The notes beneath the pieces are model-generated. The model was not told the DNA's origin, did not search any database, and saw only the letters and a program-made list of their open reading frames with translations. DNA of 64,000 nt from Candidatus Sumerlaeota bacterium (GTDB lineage Bacteria; Sumerlaeota; Sumerlaeia; SLMS01; JAHLLQ01). Location: NCBI GenBank assembly GCA_030156535.1, contig JASGMJ010000011.1, positions 1-64,000 of the forward strand, written 5' to 3'. The translations under genes were made by a program, and so were the position numbers. Shown here in pieces: positions 53,854 through 63,592 of this stretch; within the stretch, counting starts at the first letter, position 1, and every line of letters begins with the position of its first letter.

Positions 53854-54420
53854 TTGAATCCCATGGTAAAATACGAGCTTGTTGTTGCCTTGGAGTCGAA
53901 TCGCTCCGAGGACGAGATCAACGCCTCTCTCGCAAAGATTGAGGACTTGATCACCCGTCACGGCGCCACGATCGACACCAAAGAGACCTGGGGAAAGCGC
54001 AAGCTGGCTTACCAGATCAACCGTCGCCGCGAGGCGCACTACACCCTCATCCATTTTGATGCGGAACCGACAAGCCAGGTGCTTCCCGAGCTCGCTCGCT
54101 ACCTGCGCATTAGCGAGGACGTGCTTCGGCACCTCGTGACGCGTGCCGTCGTCGGCAAGTCCCGCGGCAATCCCCCCGCCCCCGGCGAGGAGTCGCACTA
54201 CGACAACCGTCCCCCCTATCGTGGTGGCCGCGGTTTTGGTGGCCCCCGTGGTGGCGATCGCTATGAGCGCCGTCCGGATCGCGAAGGCGCACCCGCCGCT
54301 GCTCCGGCTGCTGCTTCGGCTTCGGCTCCGGCCGCTGCACCGGCACCCGCCGCTGCTCCTCCGGCGGCTCCGGCCCCGGCTTCGACGGATCCGGCTCCGG
54401 CTCCGACGCCCGAAAGCTAA
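53854..54420 (+). CDS. rpsF: 30S ribosomal protein bS6 with Ala/Pro-rich tail
   Basis: 188 residues from TTG 53854, which is 5 bases from AGGGAG; the ATG at 53863 (MVKYEL, the usual family start) is 14 bases away, so TTG is favoured by spacing. Residues ~1-100 are a normal S6 fold (KRKLAYQINRRREAHYTL..RISEDVLRHLVTR). The rest is a Gly/Arg patch (GGRGFGGPRGG) and ~50 residues almost only of Ala, Pro and Ser. Usual S6 is 95-135 residues. Confidence 0.93.
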   Translation: MNPMVKYELVVALESNRSEDEINASLAKIEDLITRHGATIDTKETWGKRKLAYQINRRREAHYTLIHFDAEPTSQVLPELARYLRISEDVLRHLVTRAVVGKSRGNPPAPGEESHYDNRPPYRGGRGFGGPRGGDRYERRPDREGAPAAAPAAASASAPAAAPAPAAAPPAAPAPASTDPAPAPTPES

Positions 54421-54513
54421 ACTCGCAACCCTCTCGACACTGTTTAATATAGAGACTCGTCCCGCCCGTCCGCTCTTTGTCCAGCGGCGGGTTGGCCCCG
54501 GCGGAGGCCCCTG

Positions 54514-54969
54514 ATGGAACTGAACAAGATCCTTCTCATCGGCAACCTGACCCGTGACCCCGAGTCCCGCTTTCTGCAAAGCGGGTCGCAGGTTTGTCAG
54601 CTTCGCCTTGCGTGCAATCGCCGCGCTGGCAAGGACAAAGAGGAAGTTCTCTACATTGATGTCGAGGCTTGGAACAAGACGGCGGAACTGTGCAGCCAGT
54701 ATCTTCAGAAGGGCAGCCAGATTCTCGTCGAAGGCCGCCTGAAGATGGACCAGTTCACCAACCAGCAGGGCGAGAACCGGACGAAGTACCTCATCGTGGC
54801 CGACCGCGTGCAGTTCGGTGCGCGGCCCGAGGGCTCGGCCGGAGGCGGTGGCGAACGCCGCCAGCCCTCCCAGCGTCCCGCCCAGGCGGTGCAGCAGGAA
54901 CGCGCCAGCTACGCTGATCCCGCCTACGATGGCGGCAGCAGCGAAACCGAAGACGATCTTCCATTCTGA
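54514..54969 (+). CDS. ssb: single-stranded DNA-binding protein
   Basis: 151 residues. OB fold with [27 protein letters not shown] and [11 protein letters not shown]; Gly/Gln-rich linker; conserved acidic tip EDDLPF, which recruits repair proteins. Between rpsF and rpsR, a classic position. Confidence 0.96.
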   Translation: MELNKILLIGNLTRDPESRFLQSGSQVCQLRLACNRRAGKDKEEVLYIDVEAWNKTAELCSQYLQKGSQILVEGRLKMDQFTNQQGENRTKYLIVADRVQFGARPEGSAGGGGERRQPSQRPAQAVQQERASYADPAYDGGSSETEDDLPF

Positions 54970-54998
54970 CGACTTGCATTGAAGACGGAGTATCTCCC

Positions 54999-55346
54999 AT
55001 GAGCGTAGAACGGCCCAGAGAAGAACGCAGCGAACGCCCGGAACGTCCGGCAGCGGCACCTGAACGCGGTGGATACCGTGGCGGCGACCGCCGTGGTGGA
55101 CCCGGCGGACCCCGTGGAGCAGGCGGACGCCGTCGCTATCCCCGCCGCAAGGTTTGCTACTTCACGATGATCAAAGCGGAATACGTCGACTACAAGGACA
55201 TCAAGACGCTCCAGCGTTTTGTCTCCTCGGCAGGCAAAATCATGCCCCGCCGTATGACAGGCACGTCCGCAAAGTTTCAGCGTCAGGTGACCTCGGCCAT
55301 CAAGCGGGCACGCCATCTCGCCCTGCTTCCCTACAAGGTTGACTGA
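54999..55346 (+). CDS. rpsR: 30S ribosomal protein bS18 with Arg/Gly-rich N-terminus
   Basis: 115 residues. The C-terminal ~70 are a normal S18 ([45 protein letters not shown]). The first ~45 residues are an extension rich in Arg, Gly, Glu and Pro ([20 protein letters not shown]). Usual S18 is ~75 residues. Binds S6 in the 30S subunit. Confidence 0.95.
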   Translation: MSVERPREERSERPERPAAAPERGGYRGGDRRGGPGGPRGAGGRRRYPRRKVCYFTMIKAEYVDYKDIKTLQRFVSSAGKIMPRRMTGTSAKFQRQVTSAIKRARHLALLPYKVD

Positions 55347-55396
55347 TCATCCCCGGCGCGGACCGGACTTACCCGACAGTTTCAGGAGCATCCAAC

Positions 55397-56035
55397 ATGA
55401 AGGTCATCCTTTTCCGTTCCGTTGACGGTCTCGGCAGTGCCGGGCAAGTCGTCGACGTGAAGCGTGGCTACCACCGCAATTACCTGGCTCCCCGCGGCTA
55501 TGCCCGCGAGGCCAGCCGCGCCAATCTGGCTCTCATGGAGAGCCGCCGCAAGAAGATCGAGGCCATGGTGGCCCGCGAGCGCGCCGTCGCCGCCGAATCG
55601 GCAGGCGAACTCACCGGCATCAAGCTCACCTTTGAAATGCGCGCCAACGACAAGGGCCAGCTTTTCGGTTCGGTGACGAGTCAGGACATCGCCAAGGCCC
55701 TGGCCGAAAAGGGGCTCAAGGTCGATCGCCGCAAGATCGAACTGGCCGAGCACATCAAGTCTCTCGGCACGTTCCCCTTCCGCATCCGCCTTTACCCCGG
55801 CGTCTATGCCGACCTCGAGGTGATCGTCGAACGCTTCCTGCGCCCCGAAGAGCGTGAGGCAATGGAAGAAGCAGCAGCCGCGGCGGCCGAAGCAGAGACC
55901 GCCCGTGCCGAGAAGGACGCTCCGGAGGCGGCCGAAGCCGCTGCCGGGGAAGCCTCCGCAGAAGAAGCCCCCTCGGAAGAAGCCGCTGCAGAGGAAGCCC
56001 CCGCCGAGGCCGAGGAAGCCGCCAAGGAAGAGTAA
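55397..56035 (+). CDS. rplI: 50S ribosomal protein bL9 with Ala/Glu-rich tail
   Basis: 212 residues. N-terminal domain KVILFRSVDGLGSAGQVVDV..NYLAPRGYA and C-terminal domain GSVTSQDIAKAL..FPFRIRLYPGVYADLEVIV are normal (L9 is usually ~150). The last ~60 residues are Ala/Glu-rich (EAEEAAKEE at the end). Last gene of the operon. Confidence 0.95.
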   Translation: MKVILFRSVDGLGSAGQVVDVKRGYHRNYLAPRGYAREASRANLALMESRRKKIEAMVARERAVAAESAGELTGIKLTFEMRANDKGQLFGSVTSQDIAKALAEKGLKVDRRKIELAEHIKSLGTFPFRIRLYPGVYADLEVIVERFLRPEEREAMEEAAAAAAEAETARAEKDAPEAAEAAAGEASAEEAPSEEAAAEEAPAEAEEAAKEE

Positions 56036-56045
56036 TCAGCGGAGA

Positions 56046-56070
56046 CACTGGCGCCTGCTCGGCGCCAGTG
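56046..56070. terminator. hairpin after rplI
   Basis: Perfect stem cactggcgcc / ggcgccagtg with a 5-base loop, 10 bases after the rplI stop. No T-run follows, so it is a probable 3'-end hairpin rather than a classical terminator. Confidence 0.55.
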
Positions 56071-56303
56071 CCCCGGCAGGATTCGGCGGACGAGGCCACG
56101 TGGCGCGAAAATGCCCGGGCCACGCCCGCCGTTCTCGTTATCCCTACACGTGTTTTCCTTGCCGCAGCAGTGTGGCGAAGTGACAGCCATCCTGATTGGC
56201 CCCCGCGATTGGCCCTTGCTTCCTTCTTGCTGATCGCGCAACCACTTGAACGGGAATTTTTTGTCTTCGGCAACCCACTCCCGTCCTGTACCGGACTGAT
56301 CGC

Positions 56304-57410
56304 ATGACCCTCCTCGACAGGGAATTCATCGCCGACTTCTTCAAGATCTTCTTCACGCTCCTGGCGTTGATTGCGGTCGTCTTTTTTGCCTCGGTTCTTC
56401 TCGACTATTTTCAGGATGCCGCCGAGGGAGCCGGAATCCACTGGGCCCTGCTGCTGTATCTTTGCCGCCTGCCTGCCTTCCTCGTCGATTCCGCCGTTGT
56501 TCTCGCTTCGGCCTCCATTCTGTGGAATGTCGCCCGCCGTTCGCGCACCAATGAGATCCTGGCCTACCTTGCGGGCGGCATCAGCCCGTTGCGCCTCGCT
56601 CTTCCGTTTCTTGGAGCAGCCCTGATTGTGGCCGGGGCAGCCCTGAGTCTCAGCGAGTACGTCGTCGCCGATGCCGAGCGCACGGGCGAGTTCATCGAAG
56701 AACGCTGGATCAAGAACAAGCCCATCGAACGTGTGACGCGCTCCGAGGACATTTTCCAGAACTGGGGCGCGGACCGCTTTTACGTTATCGACAGCTACGA
56801 CCCTGCGGCGAACACGATGGTCGAGCCCACGATCGTGGACATGTGGCCGGGCCGCGGCGCACCGCGTTCCTTTCTCCACGCCCGCAAGGCCGAACTCGAC
56901 GAGGACGGAGCCGGCTGGACGTTCTACAACGCCACGATTCGTGAACTCGATGAAACCGGCCGCATCACCGGGTTCCGGCAGTATGAAGAGTTGCGCGATT
57001 CCGAACTTGAAGAGCCACTCTCCAGCCGCGTCGCCGAATTTCTCGGTCAGCTCGACGATCCCGAGAAGATGAACATCCGCCAGCTTAGGCGCTACATGAT
57101 GTTGCTTGACGCTCAGGGGAAGCAGTTCTCGGAATACGAACTCATGATGCACGTTCGTCTGGCCATGCCCCTTGCCGTTGTTGTTGTCTCGCTCCTGATG
57201 TGTGCGCACGTCCTGCGGCCACGCGACCACGGTGTGTTTTTCGACTTCGGCGGCGGACTTCTGCTGATTGCGCTCTACTACGCCGCCTTTCTCCTTGTAT
57301 CACGTCTGGGAAAAGCCGACATCGGAGTACCACCGGCATTGGTCGCCTGGCTGCCCAACGGAATTTTTGCAGTGCTTGGAATTGGACTTTTCTTTAAGAC
57401 AAACCGGTGA
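56304..57410 (+). CDS. LptF/LptG-family permease
   Basis: 368 residues. Three N-terminal helices (FFKIFFTLLALIAVVFFA and on), a large beta-jellyroll periplasmic domain (~125-270) and three C-terminal helices (MPLAVVVVSLLMCAHVL..FFDFGGGLLLIALYYAAF). This is the YjgP/YjgQ layout. LptF and LptG form the channel that pulls lipopolysaccharide from the inner membrane with the ATPase LptB. Only one such gene is here; the two usually lie together. The start at 56304 has no clear ribosome binding site. Confidence 0.88.
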   Translation: MTLLDREFIADFFKIFFTLLALIAVVFFASVLLDYFQDAAEGAGIHWALLLYLCRLPAFLVDSAVVLASASILWNVARRSRTNEILAYLAGGISPLRLALPFLGAALIVAGAALSLSEYVVADAERTGEFIEERWIKNKPIERVTRSEDIFQNWGADRFYVIDSYDPAANTMVEPTIVDMWPGRGAPRSFLHARKAELDEDGAGWTFYNATIRELDETGRITGFRQYEELRDSELEEPLSSRVAEFLGQLDDPEKMNIRQLRRYMMLLDAQGKQFSEYELMMHVRLAMPLAVVVVSLLMCAHVLRPRDHGVFFDFGGGLLLIALYYAAFLLVSRLGKADIGVPPALVAWLPNGIFAVLGIGLFFKTNR

Positions 57411-57460
57411 GCGCGCCATCGTGCCGCTCATCTTCTGACGTCACGTCCTGGAGGGCCTGG

Positions 57461-58297
57461 ATGCTTCTCGCAAAGCGCAAAAAGAAACGGGTGATCGTCT
57501 TCGTCTGCACGGGCAATACCTGTCGCAGCCCCATGGCATTGGGGCTCCTGCAAGACTATCTCGACAAGAACAACTACCGGCACATCGAGGTGAAGACCGC
57601 CGGGGTCATGACGATCCCGGGACTCCTTCCCACACCCGAGGCCGTGCAGGTCATGGAATCCGTCGAGATCGACATTCGCAAGCACCGCTCGGCGCCGCTC
57701 AGCCCCGAGATGCTGCGCAAATCCGACCTCGTTCTCGGCATGACGCCCTTCCACGTGCAGTTCGCTCTGCGCATGTCCACAGACGCACGCGGCAAGACGT
57801 TCCTGCTGAAAGAGTACACGAAGAGCGATCTGAAAAACTACCAGATCACCGACCCCATGGGGGCGACTCTGGAAGTCTACAAGCGCGTCTTCCGCGAAAT
57901 CAAACTGGCGATCGACAAGCTCGTGGAGATGGACGTCGTCCACGCGCCGTTGGATCAGGCCCTCAGGCACGAGAAGTGGACCGGTCCCAGCATGGCCGAC
58001 GAGAAGACGGTCCGCAGGTCAATCGCATCCTCTGCCAAACGCCCGGCCGAGGCGCCAGCACCCGCGTCCGAGCAGAAAGCCGCCGCCGCGTCGCCCAAGA
58101 AGAAAAAGAAGGCGGCTCCGAAGAAGGAAAAGTCTGCTCCCGCAGCAAAAGCAAAGGAAGACGCCAAGCCGGGCGCAAAGAAACCCGCCTCAAAAGCAGC
58201 GGCAGCGAAGGCACCGGCCAAGAAGGCCTCCGCCAAGAAAGCCTCTGCAAAGGCACCGGCCAAGAAGGCTTCCGCCAAGAAAACCTCGAAGAAGTAA
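57461..58297 (+). CDS. low-molecular-weight protein tyrosine phosphatase with histone-H1-like tail
   Basis: 278 residues from ATG 57461 (GGAGGG upstream). Residues 10-165 are a LMW-PTP: FVCTGNTCRSPMA with Cys 16 and Arg 22 (C-x5-R), DLVLGMTPFHV, and the general acid in ITDPMG. From about residue 175 to the end is a Lys/Ala/Pro tail with repeated KKASAK and APAKKA units, as in histone H1 or bacterial H1-like proteins. This tail is foreign to the phosphatase family. It could bind DNA, polyphosphate or an anionic surface. 51 bp after the permease. Confidence 0.88.
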   Translation: MLLAKRKKKRVIVFVCTGNTCRSPMALGLLQDYLDKNNYRHIEVKTAGVMTIPGLLPTPEAVQVMESVEIDIRKHRSAPLSPEMLRKSDLVLGMTPFHVQFALRMSTDARGKTFLLKEYTKSDLKNYQITDPMGATLEVYKRVFREIKLAIDKLVEMDVVHAPLDQALRHEKWTGPSMADEKTVRRSIASSAKRPAEAPAPASEQKAAAASPKKKKKAAPKKEKSAPAAKAKEDAKPGAKKPASKAAAAKAPAKKASAKKASAKAPAKKASAKKTSKK

Positions 58298-58314
58298 CTC
58301 TTCCCGCCCGGAGC

Positions 58315-60006
58315 CTACCGCTCCGGGCGTTTCTCTTTCGCCTCCAGCACCTCCAGCCACACCCCGCCTTCCGGGATCTCGAACGCCCGCACGGTGCGCC
58401 ACTCCCACTGATCCGATCCCTCGATCCGCACGGGGGGGAACGGGCCTCGCGGCGCGAGAATCCATGTGCCCGCGTGCAGTGGTGGGGGAGCCTCCGCGTC
58501 GTCCGCCACCAGACTCTGAACGCCATCCGCAAGAAACGCAAACGTTGGCGTGTCCCGGAGAAAGTACCCGGGAGCGACAACCGTTTCCGGCACATCCGCT
58601 TCACCTGCCAGCCAGTCCGCCGCCTCACGGAAGTTCGTGTTGAACTTCCAGTAAACGTCGGGGTGCCGGGGCCAGACGGCAAAGTACCGCCACGTCTCTC
58701 CCCCCGCGTACCACACGCCCAGGCAGGCGAGCAGCACAGCAGCCATGCGGGTTCCCCATCGCCGGGCGATTCGCGGGCCGATTTCCTCGCAGGCCACCGC
58801 CAGGGCGAACGCCACCGCAGGCGTCAGCAGCAACAGGCGCAGCATGTTCGGCGCGCCAAAGGAGAAAATCGACGCCAGGCTGCCAACCACCAGCCACACG
58901 ATCACAAAGAACGCCGCCCACTCGCGTCGGCTGTTGCGCCAGACACAGAAACAGAATCCCGCCATGAAGAGCAATCCGGTGAGGAGGTCGAACACTGGCA
59001 GCCCCGTGCCGTGCGGATCGGGAGCCTTTTTGCCCAGTAGATGAGCGGCATCCTGCCAGCGTGCCGCCGAGTCGGCGGGGTCGGAACTGATAAGATAGGC
59101 TTGGGCAAAGCGCGGCGGCCCGGGGATGTTGTGCTTGGCCTCGTGATCGCCGCGCAGCACCGGCATCAGCACCACATCGCGCATCTGATACGCGATGCGC
59201 GCCCAGCCATCCAGTCCCTGATTCAAGAGAGAGACCTCATCCTGTCTGCCGGTGAAGTGTTCGGGATTTCGCGCGTAGTCGATTCCGATGGGGAGAAAAC
59301 AGACGCCAAACGCCAGCACACCGCCCGCCAAAGGCTTCAGCAGGTGCTTGCGACTGCCGGCGGCGCTTGTCAGAATGGCTGGAAGAGCTCCCAACAGCCC
59401 AAGAACCGCGATTCCAAGGAACAGCCGCATGGAGAGGTAGGTCGCCAGCGAGAGCGCCCCCAGCGCCCCGAGCGCCACCGCGTCGCGCACGCGCTTGTCG
59501 CGGGCCGTGCGGACGAGAAACACCGTCAGAAGGGCACAGAAGAGCGGAGAGAGGATCGTGCGGAAGGCCAGGCGCGAGAAATGCACGTGCCAGCGCATGG
59601 GTACGAAGAAGAGCAGCGTCAGTGCCGCGGCGCGCCGCCCGCCCAGCTCGCGCGCCATCCACCAGACAGCCGGAATCGTCAGCGTCCCGATCAGCGCGCT
59701 GACACCCCGCAGGGCCGGAGCCGATGTCCCCCCCACAAGGACGCCCAGCGCCTCCAGATACATGTAGAGGGCTTCCCGCGGATGTCCCTGTGTCGTGAAG
59801 AACAACGGCCAGCCGGGCTCGCGCAGCACCGTTAGCGCATCCAGCCCGTTGATCGCCTCGTCGTACCAGAGCCCCGGGGGAAGCGACCCGAGGAAGGCGA
59901 AACGCAGAATGCCGCCCGCCAGCATGGCCACCCCAAGCAGCACCCACTCCCAACGGGAGACGGGGCCGGGTGGCTCGGGAAGACGGAGGGCGTAGCGTTG
60001 GCTCAT
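58315..60006 (-). CDS. GT39-like membrane glycosyltransferase (PMT/ArnT fold)
   Basis: 563 residues from ATG 60006. About eleven hydrophobic segments. Early external loop LPPGLWYDEAINGLDALT, the D-E pair used by C-type glycosyltransferases to bind lipid-linked sugar; then TTQGHPREALYMYLEAL and RLAFRTILSPLF. C-terminal soluble domain ~475-563. It should move a sugar from a polyprenyl phosphate to a protein or lipid. Convergent with the phosphatase gene. Confidence 0.82.
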   Translation of the reverse strand: MSQRYALRLPEPPGPVSRWEWVLLGVAMLAGGILRFAFLGSLPPGLWYDEAINGLDALTVLREPGWPLFFTTQGHPREALYMYLEALGVLVGGTSAPALRGVSALIGTLTIPAVWWMARELGGRRAAALTLLFFVPMRWHVHFSRLAFRTILSPLFCALLTVFLVRTARDKRVRDAVALGALGALSLATYLSMRLFLGIAVLGLLGALPAILTSAAGSRKHLLKPLAGGVLAFGVCFLPIGIDYARNPEHFTGRQDEVSLLNQGLDGWARIAYQMRDVVLMPVLRGDHEAKHNIPGPPRFAQAYLISSDPADSAARWQDAAHLLGKKAPDPHGTGLPVFDLLTGLLFMAGFCFCVWRNSRREWAAFFVIVWLVVGSLASIFSFGAPNMLRLLLLTPAVAFALAVACEEIGPRIARRWGTRMAAVLLACLGVWYAGGETWRYFAVWPRHPDVYWKFNTNFREAADWLAGEADVPETVVAPGYFLRDTPTFAFLADGVQSLVADDAEAPPPLHAGTWILAPRGPFPPVRIEGSDQWEWRTVRAFEIPEGGVWLEVLEAKEKRPER

Positions 60007-60059
60007 GGAAATCAGGGAATACGTGTCTCCCTGCACGGGGCCAAACGGTTTCGCAGGGC

Positions 60060-61028
<969 letters not shown>

Positions 61029-61189
61029 TTCGTCCTGCAAGTGGAATTGACTCAAGCGGTGCAAAGGGTCGTGTCCGCTACCCGGGGGAGTCGAGCCAAA
61101 AACGGACAGTTCCACGGAACGTCTTGCGCGCAAAATCGGGACGATTTCATTCCCGCCAATGTTCAGGACGGAACCTTCCTGTTGTAGGC

Positions 61190-61219
61190 TTGCGTCGGAA
61201 GGGCACTGGCCCCTAAACT
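61190..61219 (+). promoter_or_regulatory. possible sigma70-type promoter of glyA
   Basis: ttgcgt (61190-61195) and taaact (61214-61219) with 18-base spacing, 33 bases before the glyA start. Partial match only. Confidence 0.25.
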
Positions 61220-61252
61220 CCGTAAAATCGCCTGATCGAGGTATTCGCCAAC

Positions 61253-62518
61253 GTGACCCCAGCCTCTTCCCCGAACTCCCCCCTGACTCTCCAGGACCCC
61301 GAAGTTGCCACGCATCTGGCGGCTGAGATCCGCCGCCAGAAGACCACTCTCGAAATGATCGCCAGCGAGAACTACGCTTCCGAAGCCGTTCTCGAAGCGT
61401 CAGGCTCGGTCTTCACCAACAAGTACGCCGAAGGGTATCCCGGCAAGCGCTACTACCACGGATGCGGCGAATACGACGCCGTGGAAACTCTGGCCATCGA
61501 GCGCGCCTGCCGTTTGTTCGGCGCGGATTACGCCAACGTCCAGCCGCACAGCGGCACCACGGCGAATCAGGGCGTCTTCATGGCCACCATCAGCCCGGGC
61601 GACACGGTGCTCTCCCTCTCGCTCGCGCATGGCGGCCACCTCTCGCACGGCCACAAGGTCAACATGGCCGGCAAGCTCTACAACATTGTGCAGTACGGCG
61701 TGTCGCCGAAGACGGAAACGATCGACTTCGACGAAGTCGGGCGGCTGGCGCGCGAGCACAAGCCGAAGCTGCTGATCACGGGGGGCTCGGCCTATCCGCG
61801 CCTCATCGACTTCGCAAAGTTCCGCGAGATCGCCGACGAGGTCGGAGCCACGTTTCTCGTGGACATGGCGCACTTTGCCGGGCTCGTTGCGGGCCAGGCG
61901 ATTCCCTCGCCCGTTCCCCACGCGCATGTCGTTTCCACGACCACGCACAAAACGCTGCGCGGACCGCGTGGCGGCCTGATTCTGGCCAACCAGGAATTCG
62001 GCAAGAAGATCAACAGCTCGATCTTCCCGGGCCTGCAGGGTGGCCCGCTCATGCACCAGGTCGCGGCCAAGGCCGTCGCTTTCGGCGAGGCGCTCAAGCC
62101 CTCGTTCCGCGACTACGCGCGCCAGGTCATCGCCAACGCCAAGGTGCTCGGCGAAGTGCTCGTCGAGAACGGCATGAGACTGGTCGCCGGTGGCACGGAC
62201 ACGCACCTGGTTCTCGTTGATCTGACCCCGGTGGGCGTCACTGGCAAGGCGGCCAGCGATGCGCTTGAGGACGCCGGCATCACCATCAACATGAACATGA
62301 TCCCCTTTGACACCCGCAAGCCGACCGAATGCAGCGGCATCCGTATCGGAACACCAGTGCTGACGAGCCGCGGCATGAAGGAAGCAGAAATCCGCACCAT
62401 CGCTGCCTGGATCGCCGAAGTCGTCAAGAACGTCGAGGATCAGGCCACGATCAAGCGCGTCCGCGCCCAGGTCGAGGAACTCGCCTCCGCCTTCCCCATG
62501 CGTGCGAACGAAGGCTGA
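61253..62518 (+). CDS. glyA: serine hydroxymethyltransferase
   Basis: 421 residues from GTG 61253. [24 protein letters not shown] (glycine-rich entry), [11 protein letters not shown] and the PLP lysine in [14 protein letters not shown]. Converts serine and tetrahydrofolate to glycine and methylene-tetrahydrofolate. Ends 40 bp before the nucleotidylyltransferase. Confidence 0.97.
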   Translation: MTPASSPNSPLTLQDPEVATHLAAEIRRQKTTLEMIASENYASEAVLEASGSVFTNKYAEGYPGKRYYHGCGEYDAVETLAIERACRLFGADYANVQPHSGTTANQGVFMATISPGDTVLSLSLAHGGHLSHGHKVNMAGKLYNIVQYGVSPKTETIDFDEVGRLAREHKPKLLITGGSAYPRLIDFAKFREIADEVGATFLVDMAHFAGLVAGQAIPSPVPHAHVVSTTTHKTLRGPRGGLILANQEFGKKINSSIFPGLQGGPLMHQVAAKAVAFGEALKPSFRDYARQVIANAKVLGEVLVENGMRLVAGGTDTHLVLVDLTPVGVTGKAASDALEDAGITINMNMIPFDTRKPTECSGIRIGTPVLTSRGMKEAEIRTIAAWIAEVVKNVEDQATIKRVRAQVEELASAFPMRANEG

Positions 62519-62558
62519 CAACTCGCCCGGCGTGTCACGCCCGCCTCAGGAGAAAGCC

Positions 62559-63557
62559 ATGAAAGCCATCATTCCGGTTGCCGGATTCGGGACAAGAATG
62601 CGTCCCCACACATGGAACGTCCCGAAGGTCCTGATGAACGTCGCGGGCAAGCCGATGCTCGATCACATCATGGACGACCTGATCGAGGCGGGCGTCACGG
62701 GCGTCACCTTCATTGTCGGATTTCTCGGCGATGAAATCGAGAAGCATATCCGCGCCACCTATCCGAAGATCGAGACGAACTTCGTCGTGCAGAAAGAGAT
62801 GCTCGGCCTGGGGCACGCCATCAGCCTTGGCAAGAAGTACCACCAGAAGGACAAGGACCTGCTCATCATCCTGGGCGACACGATTGTGCGCGCGGATTTC
62901 AAGAAGCTCTTCAAGTCGAAGCACACCGAACTCGGTGTGCGCGAAGTCGAGGACCCGCGCCGCTTTGGCGTGGTGAAGCTCGATGCGAAGGGCAACATCA
63001 GCGGCATGGTCGAGAAGCCCAAGGACCCGCCGACCAATCTCGCCATCGTCGGAGTTTACAAGATCAACGATCCCGCCCTGCTGTTCAAGGGGCTCGATCA
63101 CATCATCAAGAAGGACATCCGCACGGCGAAGGAAATCCAGCTCACCGATGCGCTGGCCTGGATGCTGGAGAAGGGGCACGTTATGCGCCCCTTCGCGATC
63201 GATGGCTGGCTCGATTGCGGCAAGCCCGAAACGCTGTTCGAGACCAACGCCGCCATTCTCGCCGAGAGCCCCAAGGCCGTGCAGGCCGGATACCGGAAAC
63301 GCTATCGCGAGGCCGTGATCATCCCCCCCGTCTTTATTGGGGACGGAGTCGAACTCGCTGGCGCCGTTATTGGCCCCAATGCTGTTCTGGGAAAGGGAAC
63401 AAAGGTGAGCAACGCCGTCGTGCGCGACAGCATCATTGGCGAGAACGCCACCATTGCGAACGCGGTGCTGAAGGACTCGCTCGTCGGCGACGACGCCGTT
63501 GTCGAAGGCACCGCGGCCTCCCTCAACGTCACTTCAACGAGCGTCTGCAAATACTGA
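62559..63557 (+). CDS. sugar-1-phosphate nucleotidylyltransferase
   Basis: 332 residues. Signature IIPVAGFGTRMRPHTWNVPK at the N-terminus (GxGTRxxPxT..PK), then HAISLG, LLIILGDTIV (metal Asp) and GWLDCGKPETL; a C-terminal left-handed beta-helix (VFIGDGVEL, GPNAVLGKGTKVS, IIGENATI). It joins UTP or dTTP with a sugar phosphate; likely glucose-1-phosphate. With GalE, UXS and GT39 it fits a surface-glycan supply. AGGAG precedes the ATG. Confidence 0.88.
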   Translation: MKAIIPVAGFGTRMRPHTWNVPKVLMNVAGKPMLDHIMDDLIEAGVTGVTFIVGFLGDEIEKHIRATYPKIETNFVVQKEMLGLGHAISLGKKYHQKDKDLLIILGDTIVRADFKKLFKSKHTELGVREVEDPRRFGVVKLDAKGNISGMVEKPKDPPTNLAIVGVYKINDPALLFKGLDHIIKKDIRTAKEIQLTDALAWMLEKGHVMRPFAIDGWLDCGKPETLFETNAAILAESPKAVQAGYRKRYREAVIIPPVFIGDGVELAGAVIGPNAVLGKGTKVSNAVVRDSIIGENATIANAVLKDSLVGDDAVVEGTAASLNVTSTSVCKY

Positions 63558-63564
63558 GTGCTTT

Positions 63565-63591
63565 CTCCGGCTTGCGCAACGCAAGCCGGAG
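63565..63591. terminator. hairpin between converging genes
   Basis: Perfect 12-bp stem ctccggcttgcg / cgcaagccggag with a 3-base loop, between the plus-strand nucleotidylyltransferase and the minus-strand kinase. No T-run on either side. Confidence 0.6.
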
Positions 63592-63592
63592 C

